From Candidatus Jordarchaeia archaeon (GTDB taxonomy: Archaea > Asgardarchaeota > Jordiarchaeia > Jordiarchaeales > Jordiarchaeaceae): a stretch of DNA of 51,036 nt. The stretch's first letter is position 1. Each line of letters starts with the position of its first letter. The position numbers and the translations under genes were made by a program. Below are positions 7,110 through 15,045 of this stretch, in pieces. The notes beneath the pieces were generated by a model. It made no database searches. It was not told the DNA's origin and was given only the letters and a program-made list of their open reading frames with translations. The stretch lies in NCBI GenBank assembly GCA_029856435.1, contig JAHQXB010000035.1, positions 1 to 51,036 of the forward strand. The letters are read 5' to 3'.

Positions 7110-7646
7110 TCATAAAGGTTGGAAATATTTTTCCGCCATTACTCGAATAGCCTTTTTAATCTTCTCAGGAGCGCCCGAAATAATAACCACTTTGTCATTC
7201 TGAAAATCTATGTTAATATTGTGCTCTTCTGCTATACGAAGTAGTTCTATTTTCGGGGCATCCCTGCTAAAAGTGATACGCACAAAGTCTAATTTCCCAT
7301 CTCTAGGAAGCCATTTAACAAGAGTTTTTTTGCGTGGTGGTGGACATTTTAATGGGGCTTCATCAATTTTTTTCCTCCATAAAGCGACATAGTTCTCTCC
7401 CAGTTCCCGAGCTTCTTCAAATAAGGCGGTCTTCACATTGTTTAATGCGACTTCCAAATCCTTAAGATAGTCATAGTGTATGTGCATTTCTATACTGGGA
7501 GTTTCCTTGTAATGCTCTATAATGAAACGCGTATACCTCAAATTTTCGGCTATACTAGAGGAAACTTTTATCCTTTTAGATTTAAGATCTCCAAGCATAT
7601 CGTTAAGCACATACCACTCATTCTCAAAAACTGACAAGTTTTCCAT
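7110..7646 (-). CDS. Archaeal conserved protein, possibly DUF2096
   Basis: 178 residues. The N-terminal two thirds is helical (MENLSVFENEWYVLNDMLGD, then SSIAENLRYTRFIIEHYKE). The C terminus (about 125-178) has a KH-like beta-alpha pattern, VRITFSRDAPKIELLRIAEE then INIDFQNDKVVIISGAPEKI. Length and layout fit DUF2096, an archaeal family of unknown function; I am not certain of that assignment. It converges with cooC (15-bp gap). Confidence 0.5.
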   Translation of the reverse strand: MENLSVFENEWYVLNDMLGDLKSKRIKVSSSIAENLRYTRFIIEHYKETPSIEMHIHYDYLKDLEVALNNVKTALFEEARELGENYVALWRKKIDEAPLKCPPPRKKTLVKWLPRDGKLDFVRITFSRDAPKIELLRIAEEHNINIDFQNDKVVIISGAPEKIKKAIRVMAEKYFQPL

Positions 7647-7897
7647 AATTCTTCAAATTAAACAACATATGCTTCAAATAAAAAGTATTTCCTTATGTTT
7701 CTATGGAACTGAAGTTTTTTTCAACTCCTCCTTAAAAAAGGAGCGATTTAATGTCCTCCCCTTTTTGAGGCTTCAAAATAAGTGTTAAAACCAGAATAAT
7801 CCGCATCATCAATTCTCCCCAGGTCTTCCCTCTAAAGAAGTTATGGGCTTGAGGTATCTCCGTTTACTCCAAGAAGCAAAGGTTAGGTATGTTTTTG
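7647..7897. other. Intergenic spacer
   Basis: No gene or RNA can be supported. Short imperfect repeats CTCCTT and AAAAAGGAG (about 7729-7743) could form a hairpin near the start of the preceding minus-strand gene. Confidence 0.3.
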
Positions 7898-8428
7898 CTA
7901 AAAATCAATGCCTTTTCTGGCTTGTAATCCTTGGGTTACAAAGGGATGCTTTATCATTTTCATCTCGGTGACTAGGTCTGCCATTTCCAGTAGTTTAGGA
8001 TGCATGTACCTGCCTGTGAGAATAACTTCTTGGTGTGGTGGCTTAGCCTTCAATATCTCTATTACATCTTTTACGTTTATTAATTCCATCTCTATAGCCA
8101 CGCCTACCTCGTCAAGTATCAGGATGTCGTACTCTCCCTCCTCAATTGTCTTTTTTGCCAGTGCTAAGGCCTTTTTAGCTTCTTCTATGTCTACTTTTTC
8201 GGGTTCGGCAATTATTTCCGGTCTTCCAAACTGGGTTATTGTGAGATTGGGCCAGTTCTTAGCGGCTTTTATCTCTCCATACTTCACTTCTCCCTTCATA
8301 AATTGAATCATGTGTACTTTGAACCCATGCCCTGTTGCTCTAAAGGCTAATCCCAGTGCAGCTGTAGTCTTACCTTTTCCCGTTCCGTAGTAAACTTGGA
8401 TGAGCCCCCTCGTTAACCTTTGACTCAT
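7898..8428 (-). CDS. cobO: Cob(I)yrinic acid a,c-diamide adenosyltransferase (CobO/CobA type)
   Basis: 176 residues. It begins RGLIQVYYGTGKGKTTAALG, a P-loop (GTGKGKTT) seen only in this adenosyltransferase type. DILILDEVGVAIEM is the Walker B region, followed by EVILTGRYMHPKLLEMADLV. It transfers the adenosyl group of ATP to Co(I) corrinoid, giving adenosylcobalamin. The start ATG is preceded by GAGG and lies 10 bp after the meaB stop, so the two form an operon. Together they point to an adenosylcobalamin-dependent acyl-CoA mutase elsewhere in the genome. Confidence 0.92.
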   Translation of the reverse strand: MSQRLTRGLIQVYYGTGKGKTTAALGLAFRATGHGFKVHMIQFMKGEVKYGEIKAAKNWPNLTITQFGRPEIIAEPEKVDIEEAKKALALAKKTIEEGEYDILILDEVGVAIEMELINVKDVIEILKAKPPHQEVILTGRYMHPKLLEMADLVTEMKMIKHPFVTQGLQARKGIDF

Positions 8429-8438
8429 TTTTACTCAC

Positions 8439-9407
8439 TTACTCCTCAAATTTTTTGATAAGCGGTTGAATAAGTTTATTTGCGGCAGAGTAGATATTCT
8501 CTTCTTTTGAATAGACCTTTTCTACAAGATTTTTAATTTCTCTATCTTCTTTAAGAAACTTGGAAACGTATTCTTCTACAATCTGCAGCACAATTTCCTT
8601 AATCTTCTTCTCGATGTGGTTTTTCCGTCTCTCCTCAAGTACACCAGTTAGTTCAATATGCTTCCTGTGTTTCTCGATAGACTCCAAAAGTTCTCGGATT
8701 CCCACACCCTCAGTAGCTATAGTGCAGAGAACAGGTGGACGCCAACCAGTTTGCCGAGTGTAAGAATCCAGCGCCAACTCTAATTGAAGTGCCAGTTTGT
8801 CTCCATCCATATCCGCCTTGTTTACTACCAGTATATCCCCAATTTCCATGATTCCCGCCTTCTGAGCTTGTATGGAATCGCCAGCTCCCGGTGTAAATAC
8901 GCAGATTATAGTATCTGCAATTTTCATAATGTCGACTTCGGCTTGCCCCGCCCCCACAGTTTCTATGAGTATATAGTCCTTACCGTAAGCGTCAAATACA
9001 GCAGCAATGTCATAAGTGGCCTTGGAAAGCCCTCCCGAAATCCCCCTAGATGCCACGCTTCGAATGAATATGTCAGGGTCAGAAACAATTTCCCTCATTC
9101 TAACCCTATCCCCTAGGAAGGCTCCTCCTGAGAAGGGGCTGGAGGGATCAATGGAAATTATACCAACGGTCTTTCCCCTATTTCTCATCTCTTGAGCTAA
9201 CTTAGAAATAAGGGTGCTTTTTCCGCTGCCCGGAGACCCAGTTACACCAATGATATAAGCCTTTCCCGTATTTTTATATATGATGTCAAAAATTTCCTTA
9301 GCCTTATCAGGCTCGTTCTCCACGATCGTAATAATTTTTGCAAGCGCGATGCGGTCTTTCTCTATAAACTTTGAGACAAGTACCTGTATACTATCTTCCC
9401 TGCGCAT
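8439..9407 (-). CDS. meaB: Methylmalonyl-CoA mutase-associated GTPase MeaB (ArgK)
   Basis: About 322 residues from the ATG at 9407 (a TTG two codons earlier is also possible). Walker A is GVTGSPGSGKSTL; FLGDRVRM and RSVASRGISGGLS are family signatures; VVNKADMDGD supplies the NKxD guanine-binding motif. MeaB is a G3E/SIMIBI GTPase that gates cofactor loading and protects adenosylcobalamin-dependent mutases. It is the first gene of the meaB-cobO pair. The mutase subunits are not adjacent; a VOC/epimerase-like gene lies at 19.6 kb. Confidence 0.93.
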   Translation of the reverse strand: MRREDSIQVLVSKFIEKDRIALAKIITIVENEPDKAKEIFDIIYKNTGKAYIIGVTGSPGSGKSTLISKLAQEMRNRGKTVGIISIDPSSPFSGGAFLGDRVRMREIVSDPDIFIRSVASRGISGGLSKATYDIAAVFDAYGKDYILIETVGAGQAEVDIMKIADTIICVFTPGAGDSIQAQKAGIMEIGDILVVNKADMDGDKLALQLELALDSYTRQTGWRPPVLCTIATEGVGIRELLESIEKHRKHIELTGVLEERRKNHIEKKIKEIVLQIVEEYVSKFLKEDREIKNLVEKVYSKEENIYSAANKLIQPLIKKFEE

Positions 9408-9713
9408 TCTCAATCATCCCGGACTCAATTTTAAAAGTTGGAATTCGAGTAGTGCGATGTTTACCTACCTATATATTATTTACTCAAAGGAATAATAGAT
9501 ATGGCATGACAAGGTATTATTGTGGGGATGTTTGTGTTTATAGGCTGAGAGGAGACGGTGTAATAAGTACTAACCTTACCCATCAGCGCTTTTAGTCAAG
9601 CATCAAATTCCGACGCACAAAATTCATCCCCTCATTCACATAAGAAGCATAATAAATTAAGGATAGCAGTGTGACCGTTAATCTATCAGAAATATATGCT
9701 CTCTTCAGAAATT
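9408..9713. other. Intergenic region with one tiny ORF
   Basis: About 300 bp with no supported gene. A 29-codon ATG frame (9506-9595) has no family resemblance and a poor ribosome-binding site. The rest is AT-rich and could hold the meaB promoter. Confidence 0.3.
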
Positions 9714-10121
9714 CTAAAAGTAGAAGTGAATATTGAGAGGATACTCTGCACATTTTGGGGTTTTTTTCTCCAGCTCTTTCAGAAGCAAATAGGTTTCAGG
9801 GTAGGCGTTTAGATGTCTAATTTCATCTATCTTGAACCATTTATGTTCCTTGGTGCCTTCGGTTAACCTTTTCACTATTTTGGCTTTAAATACAAAAAAT
9901 AGGTGATAGTCTTCCTCCTTCTTTAATTCGTAAACTCTAGCCAAACTGTCAATCTCTATTAGGTATCCTGTTTCCTCTTTTATTTCTCTCTCCGCAGCTT
10001 CTATCACTCTTTCACCTTTCTCCACCTTTCCGCCAGGAATCGCCCATACTCCGTTATCGTTCACCAGAAGTGTCCTGCCCCTATTGTCCCTGAGAATCAC
10101 AGTAGCAACCACCACAACCAT
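9714..10121 (-). CDS. Nudix hydrolase
   Basis: About 135 residues starting at the ATG at 10121, preceded by AAAGGG. The Nudix box is complete: [20 protein letters not shown] followed by ETGY. The downstream [11 protein letters not shown] is typical of ADP-sugar or (deoxy)nucleotide hydrolases of this size. The enzyme would hydrolyse a nucleoside diphosphate linked to another moiety; the substrate cannot be read from sequence. It is divergent from the flavoprotein gene at 10238, so about 115 bp holds both promoters. Confidence 0.85.
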   Translation of the reverse strand: MVVVVATVILRDNRGRTLLVNDNGVWAIPGGKVEKGERVIEAAEREIKEETGYLIEIDSLARVYELKKEEDYHLFFVFKAKIVKRLTEGTKEHKWFKIDEIRHLNAYPETYLLLKELEKKTPKCAEYPLNIHFYF

Positions 10122-10237
10122 TATTAACAACCCTTTTAATGCCTTTATCTCCTTTCAACTTCAATGTCTTATTAGGTTAATCTTTTATTTTCCTTTTCCT
10201 ATTATTTTTTCAAACTTGGAATTTTGGTGAGGTCACT

Positions 10238-11179
10238 TTGCAGTATGATGTGATAATAGTAGGAGCGGGGCCGGCTGGGCTCTCCGCCGCCGCGTTTGCC
10301 GCGAGGCGAAAACTAAAAACTCTGGTCTTGGAGGCAACCAATAAAGTTGGTGGAAAACCAGTAAACGTGTATGGAACTAAAATAGTGGATGACTTTATAG
10401 GTTTCCCAGACGGGGTAAAAGGAAAAGAGGTGGGGGAAGCCCTGCTCAGACAAGCACAAAAATTTGGAGCAGAAATTAAATGCGAATCAAGGGTTTCCAA
10501 GGTTTCAATAGAAAATAATGATAAACTGGTAAGCACAGATGATGGGAGAACCTACAAAGCCAAAGCGGTAATAATAGCCACCGGTTCACACTCCAAAAGT
10601 TTCGTGGGTGGTATCGAAGGGGAGACAGAGTTCAAAAACAAGGGTGTAAGCTACGAACTTCAAAACCCTAACGAAATGAAGGATAAAATAGTATTTGTTG
10701 TGGGCGGAGGAGAAACAGCTGTAGAAACCGCCATCACCTTAAAAGACATAGCGAAACAGGTTTACCTTGTACACAGACGCGACTCATTTAGAGCGGATGA
10801 AATACTGGTGGAACAATTAAAAAAAAGCAAAATAAACATATTGACTAACTCTAGATTGCAAAAAATCCACGGAGACGATAAAGTAACAGGAGTAACCATA
10901 TACAACGATGCAACTAAGAAAGAAATAGAAATGAAGGCTGACCAAGTCATATTTTGCTTCGGAACAGTGCCGGCAAGCGAAATGCTAAAAGACCTAAACG
11001 TGAAAGTCGACGAAAAAGGCTTAATAATGGTCGACTGTGACCAAAAAACTAATGTAGAGGGAATTTTCGCTGCAGGAGATGTAGCAGGCGGAGCTATGAG
11101 AATATCGACCGCCATAGGAGAAGGCGTAAAAGCCGCTCTCAACGCCTATAAATACATAAAACAACCCTACTGGGCCTAG
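10238..11179 (+). CDS. Thioredoxin-reductase-fold flavoprotein lacking the redox CxxC
   Basis: 313 residues from a TTG start preceded by GGTGAGG. FAD-binding GAGPAGLSAAAFAARR, NADPH-binding VVGGGETAVETAITL and the C-terminal GIFAAGDVAGGAMRISTAIG are all present. Where thioredoxin reductases read SYCATCDG, this protein reads SYELQNPNEMKDK, so it has no catalytic disulfide. It may be a ferredoxin-NADP reductase-like or other NAD(P)H flavoprotein oxidoreductase. It converges with a canonical paralogue (11358-12293). Confidence 0.8.
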   Translation: MQYDVIIVGAGPAGLSAAAFAARRKLKTLVLEATNKVGGKPVNVYGTKIVDDFIGFPDGVKGKEVGEALLRQAQKFGAEIKCESRVSKVSIENNDKLVSTDDGRTYKAKAVIIATGSHSKSFVGGIEGETEFKNKGVSYELQNPNEMKDKIVFVVGGGETAVETAITLKDIAKQVYLVHRRDSFRADEILVEQLKKSKINILTNSRLQKIHGDDKVTGVTIYNDATKKEIEMKADQVIFCFGTVPASEMLKDLNVKVDEKGLIMVDCDQKTNVEGIFAAGDVAGGAMRISTAIGEGVKAALNAYKYIKQPYWA

Positions 11180-11357
11180 TTTAAAATTCTCAAAAATAAA
11201 TCATGTCAAATTTTATAGAACTCTAGGTGAAAATACAAATTTACAACTTAATCCCCGCTTAAACTTATTGAGTTTTGCACCGCAACCTACAACTTCTTAT
11301 TTTTGAGAAAGACTAATTTTTAAAAATGGAACCACCTTATTTCAGCAAGTAATCTTT

Positions 11358-12293
11358 TCATTTGGATGTACCATACCAACCGCCTCTAATGTAAAGGTAG
11401 GCGTTTACCGCCGCCCTAGCGCCCTCACCGACAGCAGTGGCGATCTGAAAAATGCCTCCAGTAACGTCTCCCGCCGCAAATATTCCTTCAATATTTGTTT
11501 TCTGTTCCCTATCTACTACTATGTATCCTCCTTCATCCAGTTTGACTCCTGCCTCCTTAGCTAAATCGCTGACTGGCCTGTAGCCCACCGCTATGAAAAC
11601 GGCATCCACATCCAATAAAGTCTCCTCCCCTGTTTTGTTATTAATGAGTCGAATTTTCTTCACTACCTTATTGCCTTCGATACTCTTTACTTCAGTATTC
11701 CAGTGAAACTTAACTCCCCTCTCCGTCAAAGCTCTCTTATAGTAAGCTTCAGCTCGCAAATCATCCCTCCTGTGAACCAAATGTACTTCCCCGGCAACAT
11801 CACTCAAATATAGAGCCTCAGAACAGGCTGTATTGCCACCGCCAACCACAAGCACTCTTCTACCCTTAAACAAGGGTCCATCGCAAGTTGCACAATAACT
11901 GACTCCTCTACCACTAAATTGTTCTTCTCCTGGCACCCCAAGCTTCATATGCTCACGCCCCGTGGCAATTATAACTGCATCGGCTACGTATGTCTCTCTA
12001 TCCGATATAACCCTAACATGCTTTTCCCTCTTCTCTATTTTCCTAACTGGCTCTAAATCATGAATGTCGCATCCACATTCCTCAGCTTGCTTTCTCATAG
12101 CATCCATTAACTCCATTCCCCTAATTTTAACAAAACCAGGATAATTCTCAATAACAGCTGCCTCCGCGGCCTGGCCGCCACTAACTTTAGCTTCCAAAAC
12201 CACTGCATTTAAACCAAACCTAGCCGCATAAATTCCAGCGCTCAATCCCGCAGGCCCAGCGCCAATAATCACCAACTGCTTTTCAACTGGCAA
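11358..12293 (-). CDS. trxB: Thioredoxin reductase
   Basis: About 311 residues from the TTG at 12293 (GAGGGTG five bases upstream); a GTG at 12302 would overlap that site. FAD motif GAGPAGLSAGIYAARFG, redox CATC in GVSYCATCDGPLF (about residues 133-136), NADPH motif VVGGGNTACSEALYL and the C-terminal GIFAAGDVTGGIFQIATAVG are all intact. It reduces thioredoxin-like proteins with NAD(P)H; a thioredoxin gene is at 43130. Confidence 0.93.
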   Translation of the reverse strand: MPVEKQLVIIGAGPAGLSAGIYAARFGLNAVVLEAKVSGGQAAEAAVIENYPGFVKIRGMELMDAMRKQAEECGCDIHDLEPVRKIEKREKHVRVISDRETYVADAVIIATGREHMKLGVPGEEQFSGRGVSYCATCDGPLFKGRRVLVVGGGNTACSEALYLSDVAGEVHLVHRRDDLRAEAYYKRALTERGVKFHWNTEVKSIEGNKVVKKIRLINNKTGEETLLDVDAVFIAVGYRPVSDLAKEAGVKLDEGGYIVVDREQKTNIEGIFAAGDVTGGIFQIATAVGEGARAAVNAYLYIRGGWYGTSK

Positions 12294-12403
12294 AATAAAC
12301 ACCCTCGAACATTAGAATTCAAATATAAACTAAACATTCTAAAATCATCAGCAAATAAAAATGTTTCATAAACTGGAATGATTCAGAACCAAACAATTTA
12401 AAC

Positions 12404-12538
12404 TATAGATTTTCTCATTAATTTTTTTTCCTAAACCTCTCCTTAACCCGGCGATTATTTAGGCTTCTTTCCCAAAAAAGGCGGAAAAAATCATGTTCCC
12501 TGAAAACGGAAAGGAAAAAATTAATTGGAAAGTCTATA
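12404..12538. mobile_element. MITE-like repeat, family 2, copy A
   Basis: 135 bp bounded by inverted ends TATAGATTTTCTC and GAAAGTCTATA. The inner ends TTAATTTTTTTTCCT and AGGAAAAAATTAATT are also complementary. Two further copies lie at 31984-32117 and 39122-39255. The TATAGA termini would fit insertion at TA dinucleotides, as for mariner-type MITEs. It sits 144 bp before the GTPase-peptidase gene. Confidence 0.75.
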
Positions 12539-12681
12539 TTTAACGCTTAAAAAACAAAAAATAACTTTCTATCACAAAAAGCTTAGCAAATAATATATAT
12601 CTAAAAACATAGTAAATTATGTAAAGCCACCAAAAATATGAGGAAAAAGGAGAAAATAGCAAAATTCGCAATAGGGGCAGA

Positions 12682-14415
12682 GTGGATATGGCACCCAAGC
12701 ATGAAGAATATGCATTCAAAATTGTCTGTATTGGGGATGGTGGTGTGGGTAAGACCAGCCTAATAGTTAGGCTAACCGAGAATAGGTTCTCAGAAGACTA
12801 CAAAATGACTTTAGGAACTTCATTTGCCGCTCATACCATAAATATCGAGGATAATATTGTGACTTTACAGATCTGGGATCTTGGAGGTCAGCCCTCCTTC
12901 AGTCACTTGAGGTCGTTTTTCTATGCTGGAGCTAAGGGGGCTGTGATTGTTTTTGACTTGACAGATATTAAATCTTTTCAGAATATTACAACATGGTATA
13001 AAGAGTTGCGTAGCGTTTGCGGTGATGTGCCCATTGTTTTGATCGGCAATAAGAATGATTTGGCTAGCAATCGTGTTGTTTCTAGGCAAGAGGCGGAGAT
13101 GCTAGCCAGAAGCTTGGGCGCGCCTTATGTTGAGACCAGTGCTAAAACCGGTGACAAGGTTAATTTGGCTTTTCAGAGCATTTCAAGGCGTTTGTTAGGT
13201 ATCGAAGAAAAGTTACCTATGGTAAAGGGTGTGGTGGTTCCAGAGGTTAAGAGTAAGCTTCTGCAGTTTATTGACAGTAGAAGAGACTATCTCCTAAATT
13301 TGCTGGGAGATCTAATTTCCGCACGCTCTGTTAATCCTCCAGGAAATGAGAAGACTGCTGCGGATGTTGTTCAAGGCGAGTTGTATAGAATTGGGATGCA
13401 AACTGAATCTTACGAGAAGGAGAGTGGGCGGACCAACGTTGTAGGCTACGTGGAGAAGGGTAACTCTCCCACTTTAATGATTATTACCCATCTGGATGTG
13501 GTGCCTGCAGGTGACGGATGGATTTATGATCCGTTTAAAGCTACTCCCACTAATGGTAGGATTGTGGGTAGGGGTGCTGTTGATGATAAGGGACCTATGG
13601 CTTCTGTTCTCCTGGCTATTCAAGCGCTTAAGGAGTTTAATTTCCCCATTCGGGGACGCTTGTTGTTTGTGGCCGTGGCAGATGAGGAAACTGGAAATGA
13701 GCTGGGCATAAAGTATCTTTTAAACGAAAAGGGCTTAACAGCTGATTATGCTCTGGTGGCTGAGCAAACTAGGTGTGAGGCAGTGGAGATTGCAGAAAAG
13801 GGCCGTTTATGGGCTAGGCTGAAGAGTACTGGTGCACAGGGTCACGGTAGCATGCCGGTGAAGGGTGCGAATGCAATTGTAAATCTCTCAAAGGTTTTGG
13901 CCCGCATAGAAAACCTGAAAATGTCTTACACTGAACATCCTCTGCTCGGAGCTCCAACCATAAATGTAGGAACAATAAAGGGTGGGGTGGCTACGAATGT
14001 GATTCCTGCTTCCGCCGAAGCCACAGTGGATATTAGATATCTACCCTCCCAAGATTTGAGGCAGATAATCAACGAGTTACGCGAATTAGTGAGGAGCGTC
14101 CAGAGAGAGAACCCTGGACTAGAGGTGGCTATAGAGCCCATAGCTTCGGATCCCCCTACAGAAGTTTCTCCCGAAGACCCCGTTGTCAGAGCACTGGTGA
14201 GTGTAATAAGGGAGGTGACGGGAAGCCAGCCGAAGCTAATTGGGATAGGAGGCGCCACAGTAGCGAAGCACTGTATTTCCCACGGTATCCCCACCGCCGT
14301 TTTTGGACCGGGAGATCCCAAAGAGGCCCACGCCGCAAATGAGAGTGTGTCCATAGACAGTTTACTTACGGCAGCTAAAATTTACGCTCTAACTATATTA
14401 AACCTGCTCTCTTAA
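12682..14415 (+). CDS. Rab-like small GTPase fused to an M20-family metallopeptidase
   Basis: 577 residues in one uninterrupted frame, with GTG at 12682 or ATG at 12688. Residues about 12-175 are a Ras/Rab-type GTPase: G1 GDGGVGKTS, switch I YKMTLGTSFAAHTI, G3 WDLGGQPSF, G4 NKND and G5 ETSAKTGD. No C-terminal prenylation Cys can exist because the chain continues. Residues about 195-577 are an ArgE/DapE/CPG2-type M20 peptidase: THLDVVPAGDG with His270, GRGAVDDKG with Asp301, DEETGNE with Glu335/336, the dimerisation insert QGHGSMPVKGANAI, and EAHAANESVSID with the last metal ligand His. M20 enzymes cleave amide bonds of acylated amino acids or dipeptides using two zinc ions. NikR follows after 11 bp. 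Confidence 0.9.
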   Translation: MDMAPKHEEYAFKIVCIGDGGVGKTSLIVRLTENRFSEDYKMTLGTSFAAHTINIEDNIVTLQIWDLGGQPSFSHLRSFFYAGAKGAVIVFDLTDIKSFQNITTWYKELRSVCGDVPIVLIGNKNDLASNRVVSRQEAEMLARSLGAPYVETSAKTGDKVNLAFQSISRRLLGIEEKLPMVKGVVVPEVKSKLLQFIDSRRDYLLNLLGDLISARSVNPPGNEKTAADVVQGELYRIGMQTESYEKESGRTNVVGYVEKGNSPTLMIITHLDVVPAGDGWIYDPFKATPTNGRIVGRGAVDDKGPMASVLLAIQALKEFNFPIRGRLLFVAVADEETGNELGIKYLLNEKGLTADYALVAEQTRCEAVEIAEKGRLWARLKSTGAQGHGSMPVKGANAIVNLSKVLARIENLKMSYTEHPLLGAPTINVGTIKGGVATNVIPASAEATVDIRYLPSQDLRQIINELRELVRSVQRENPGLEVAIEPIASDPPTEVSPEDPVVRALVSVIREVTGSQPKLIGIGGATVAKHCISHGIPTAVFGPGDPKEAHAANESVSIDSLLTAAKIYALTILNLLS

Positions 14416-14426
14416 AGTTCTAAGGT

Positions 14427-14870
14427 GTGGTTAAAACTTTGGTTGAATCGGAGAAATTTATTCGTTTTAGTGTTTCTCTCCCAGAAGGCCTACTTAAAGA
14501 ATTTGATAAGGTTACAGAGTCTCTTGGAATACAAGGTAGATCTGATGCGATACGCAAAGCAATGCGTGACTTCATAGTAAACTATACTTGGATGAATAAG
14601 CGTAAAGGTAATATGGTAGGCTCAATAACTATAATCTTGGATCATGACACCCCAGGAATAATGGATGAAATAACTGAGCTACAACACAAACATTTGGAAC
14701 TAATCGCTTCCTCTATGCATGTGCATTTAGACGAACGTGAATGTATGATTGTTCTGGCAGTAAGGGGAAAAGTGGAGGATGTTGAAAAACTCAACAATGA
14801 AATACTTGCCCTCAAGGGAGTCAAACTAGTAAAGTATACTGTGATGACTCCGGGAGCCGAATTGCCATAA
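14427..14870 (+). CDS. nikR: NikR-type nickel-responsive regulator
   Basis: 147 residues from a GTG. The N-terminal ribbon-helix-helix (RFSVSLPEGLLKEFDKV, then GRSDAIRKAMRDFI) binds DNA. The C-terminal ACT-like domain holds the nickel ligands in QHKHLELIASSMHVHLDEREC: one His, the HVH pair and the Cys. It normally represses nickel uptake or nickel-enzyme genes when Ni(II) is bound. It is 11 bp downstream of the GTPase-peptidase gene and likely cotranscribed; no nickel transporter is nearby. Confidence 0.92.
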   Translation: MVKTLVESEKFIRFSVSLPEGLLKEFDKVTESLGIQGRSDAIRKAMRDFIVNYTWMNKRKGNMVGSITIILDHDTPGIMDEITELQHKHLELIASSMHVHLDERECMIVLAVRGKVEDVEKLNNEILALKGVKLVKYTVMTPGAELP

Positions 14871-15045
14871 ATTAAAAACATGGAGGGAAAAACCACCACT
14901 TTCCAAAATGTTTTTATACACCTGCTTTTCAAGTGGGTACACTATAATCACCACCCAAAAAAGGGTTTTTGGAATAAATGTTAAGTCTACGTTTTTTCCA
15001 GAGTGGTAACTTACTAGTCCTCCCTTAACTAAAGAGGTGTAAACG
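14871..15045. other. Intergenic spacer upstream of serS
   Basis: No gene. GAGGTG, ten bases before the TTG start at 15046, is the ribosome-binding site of serS. Confidence 0.4.
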
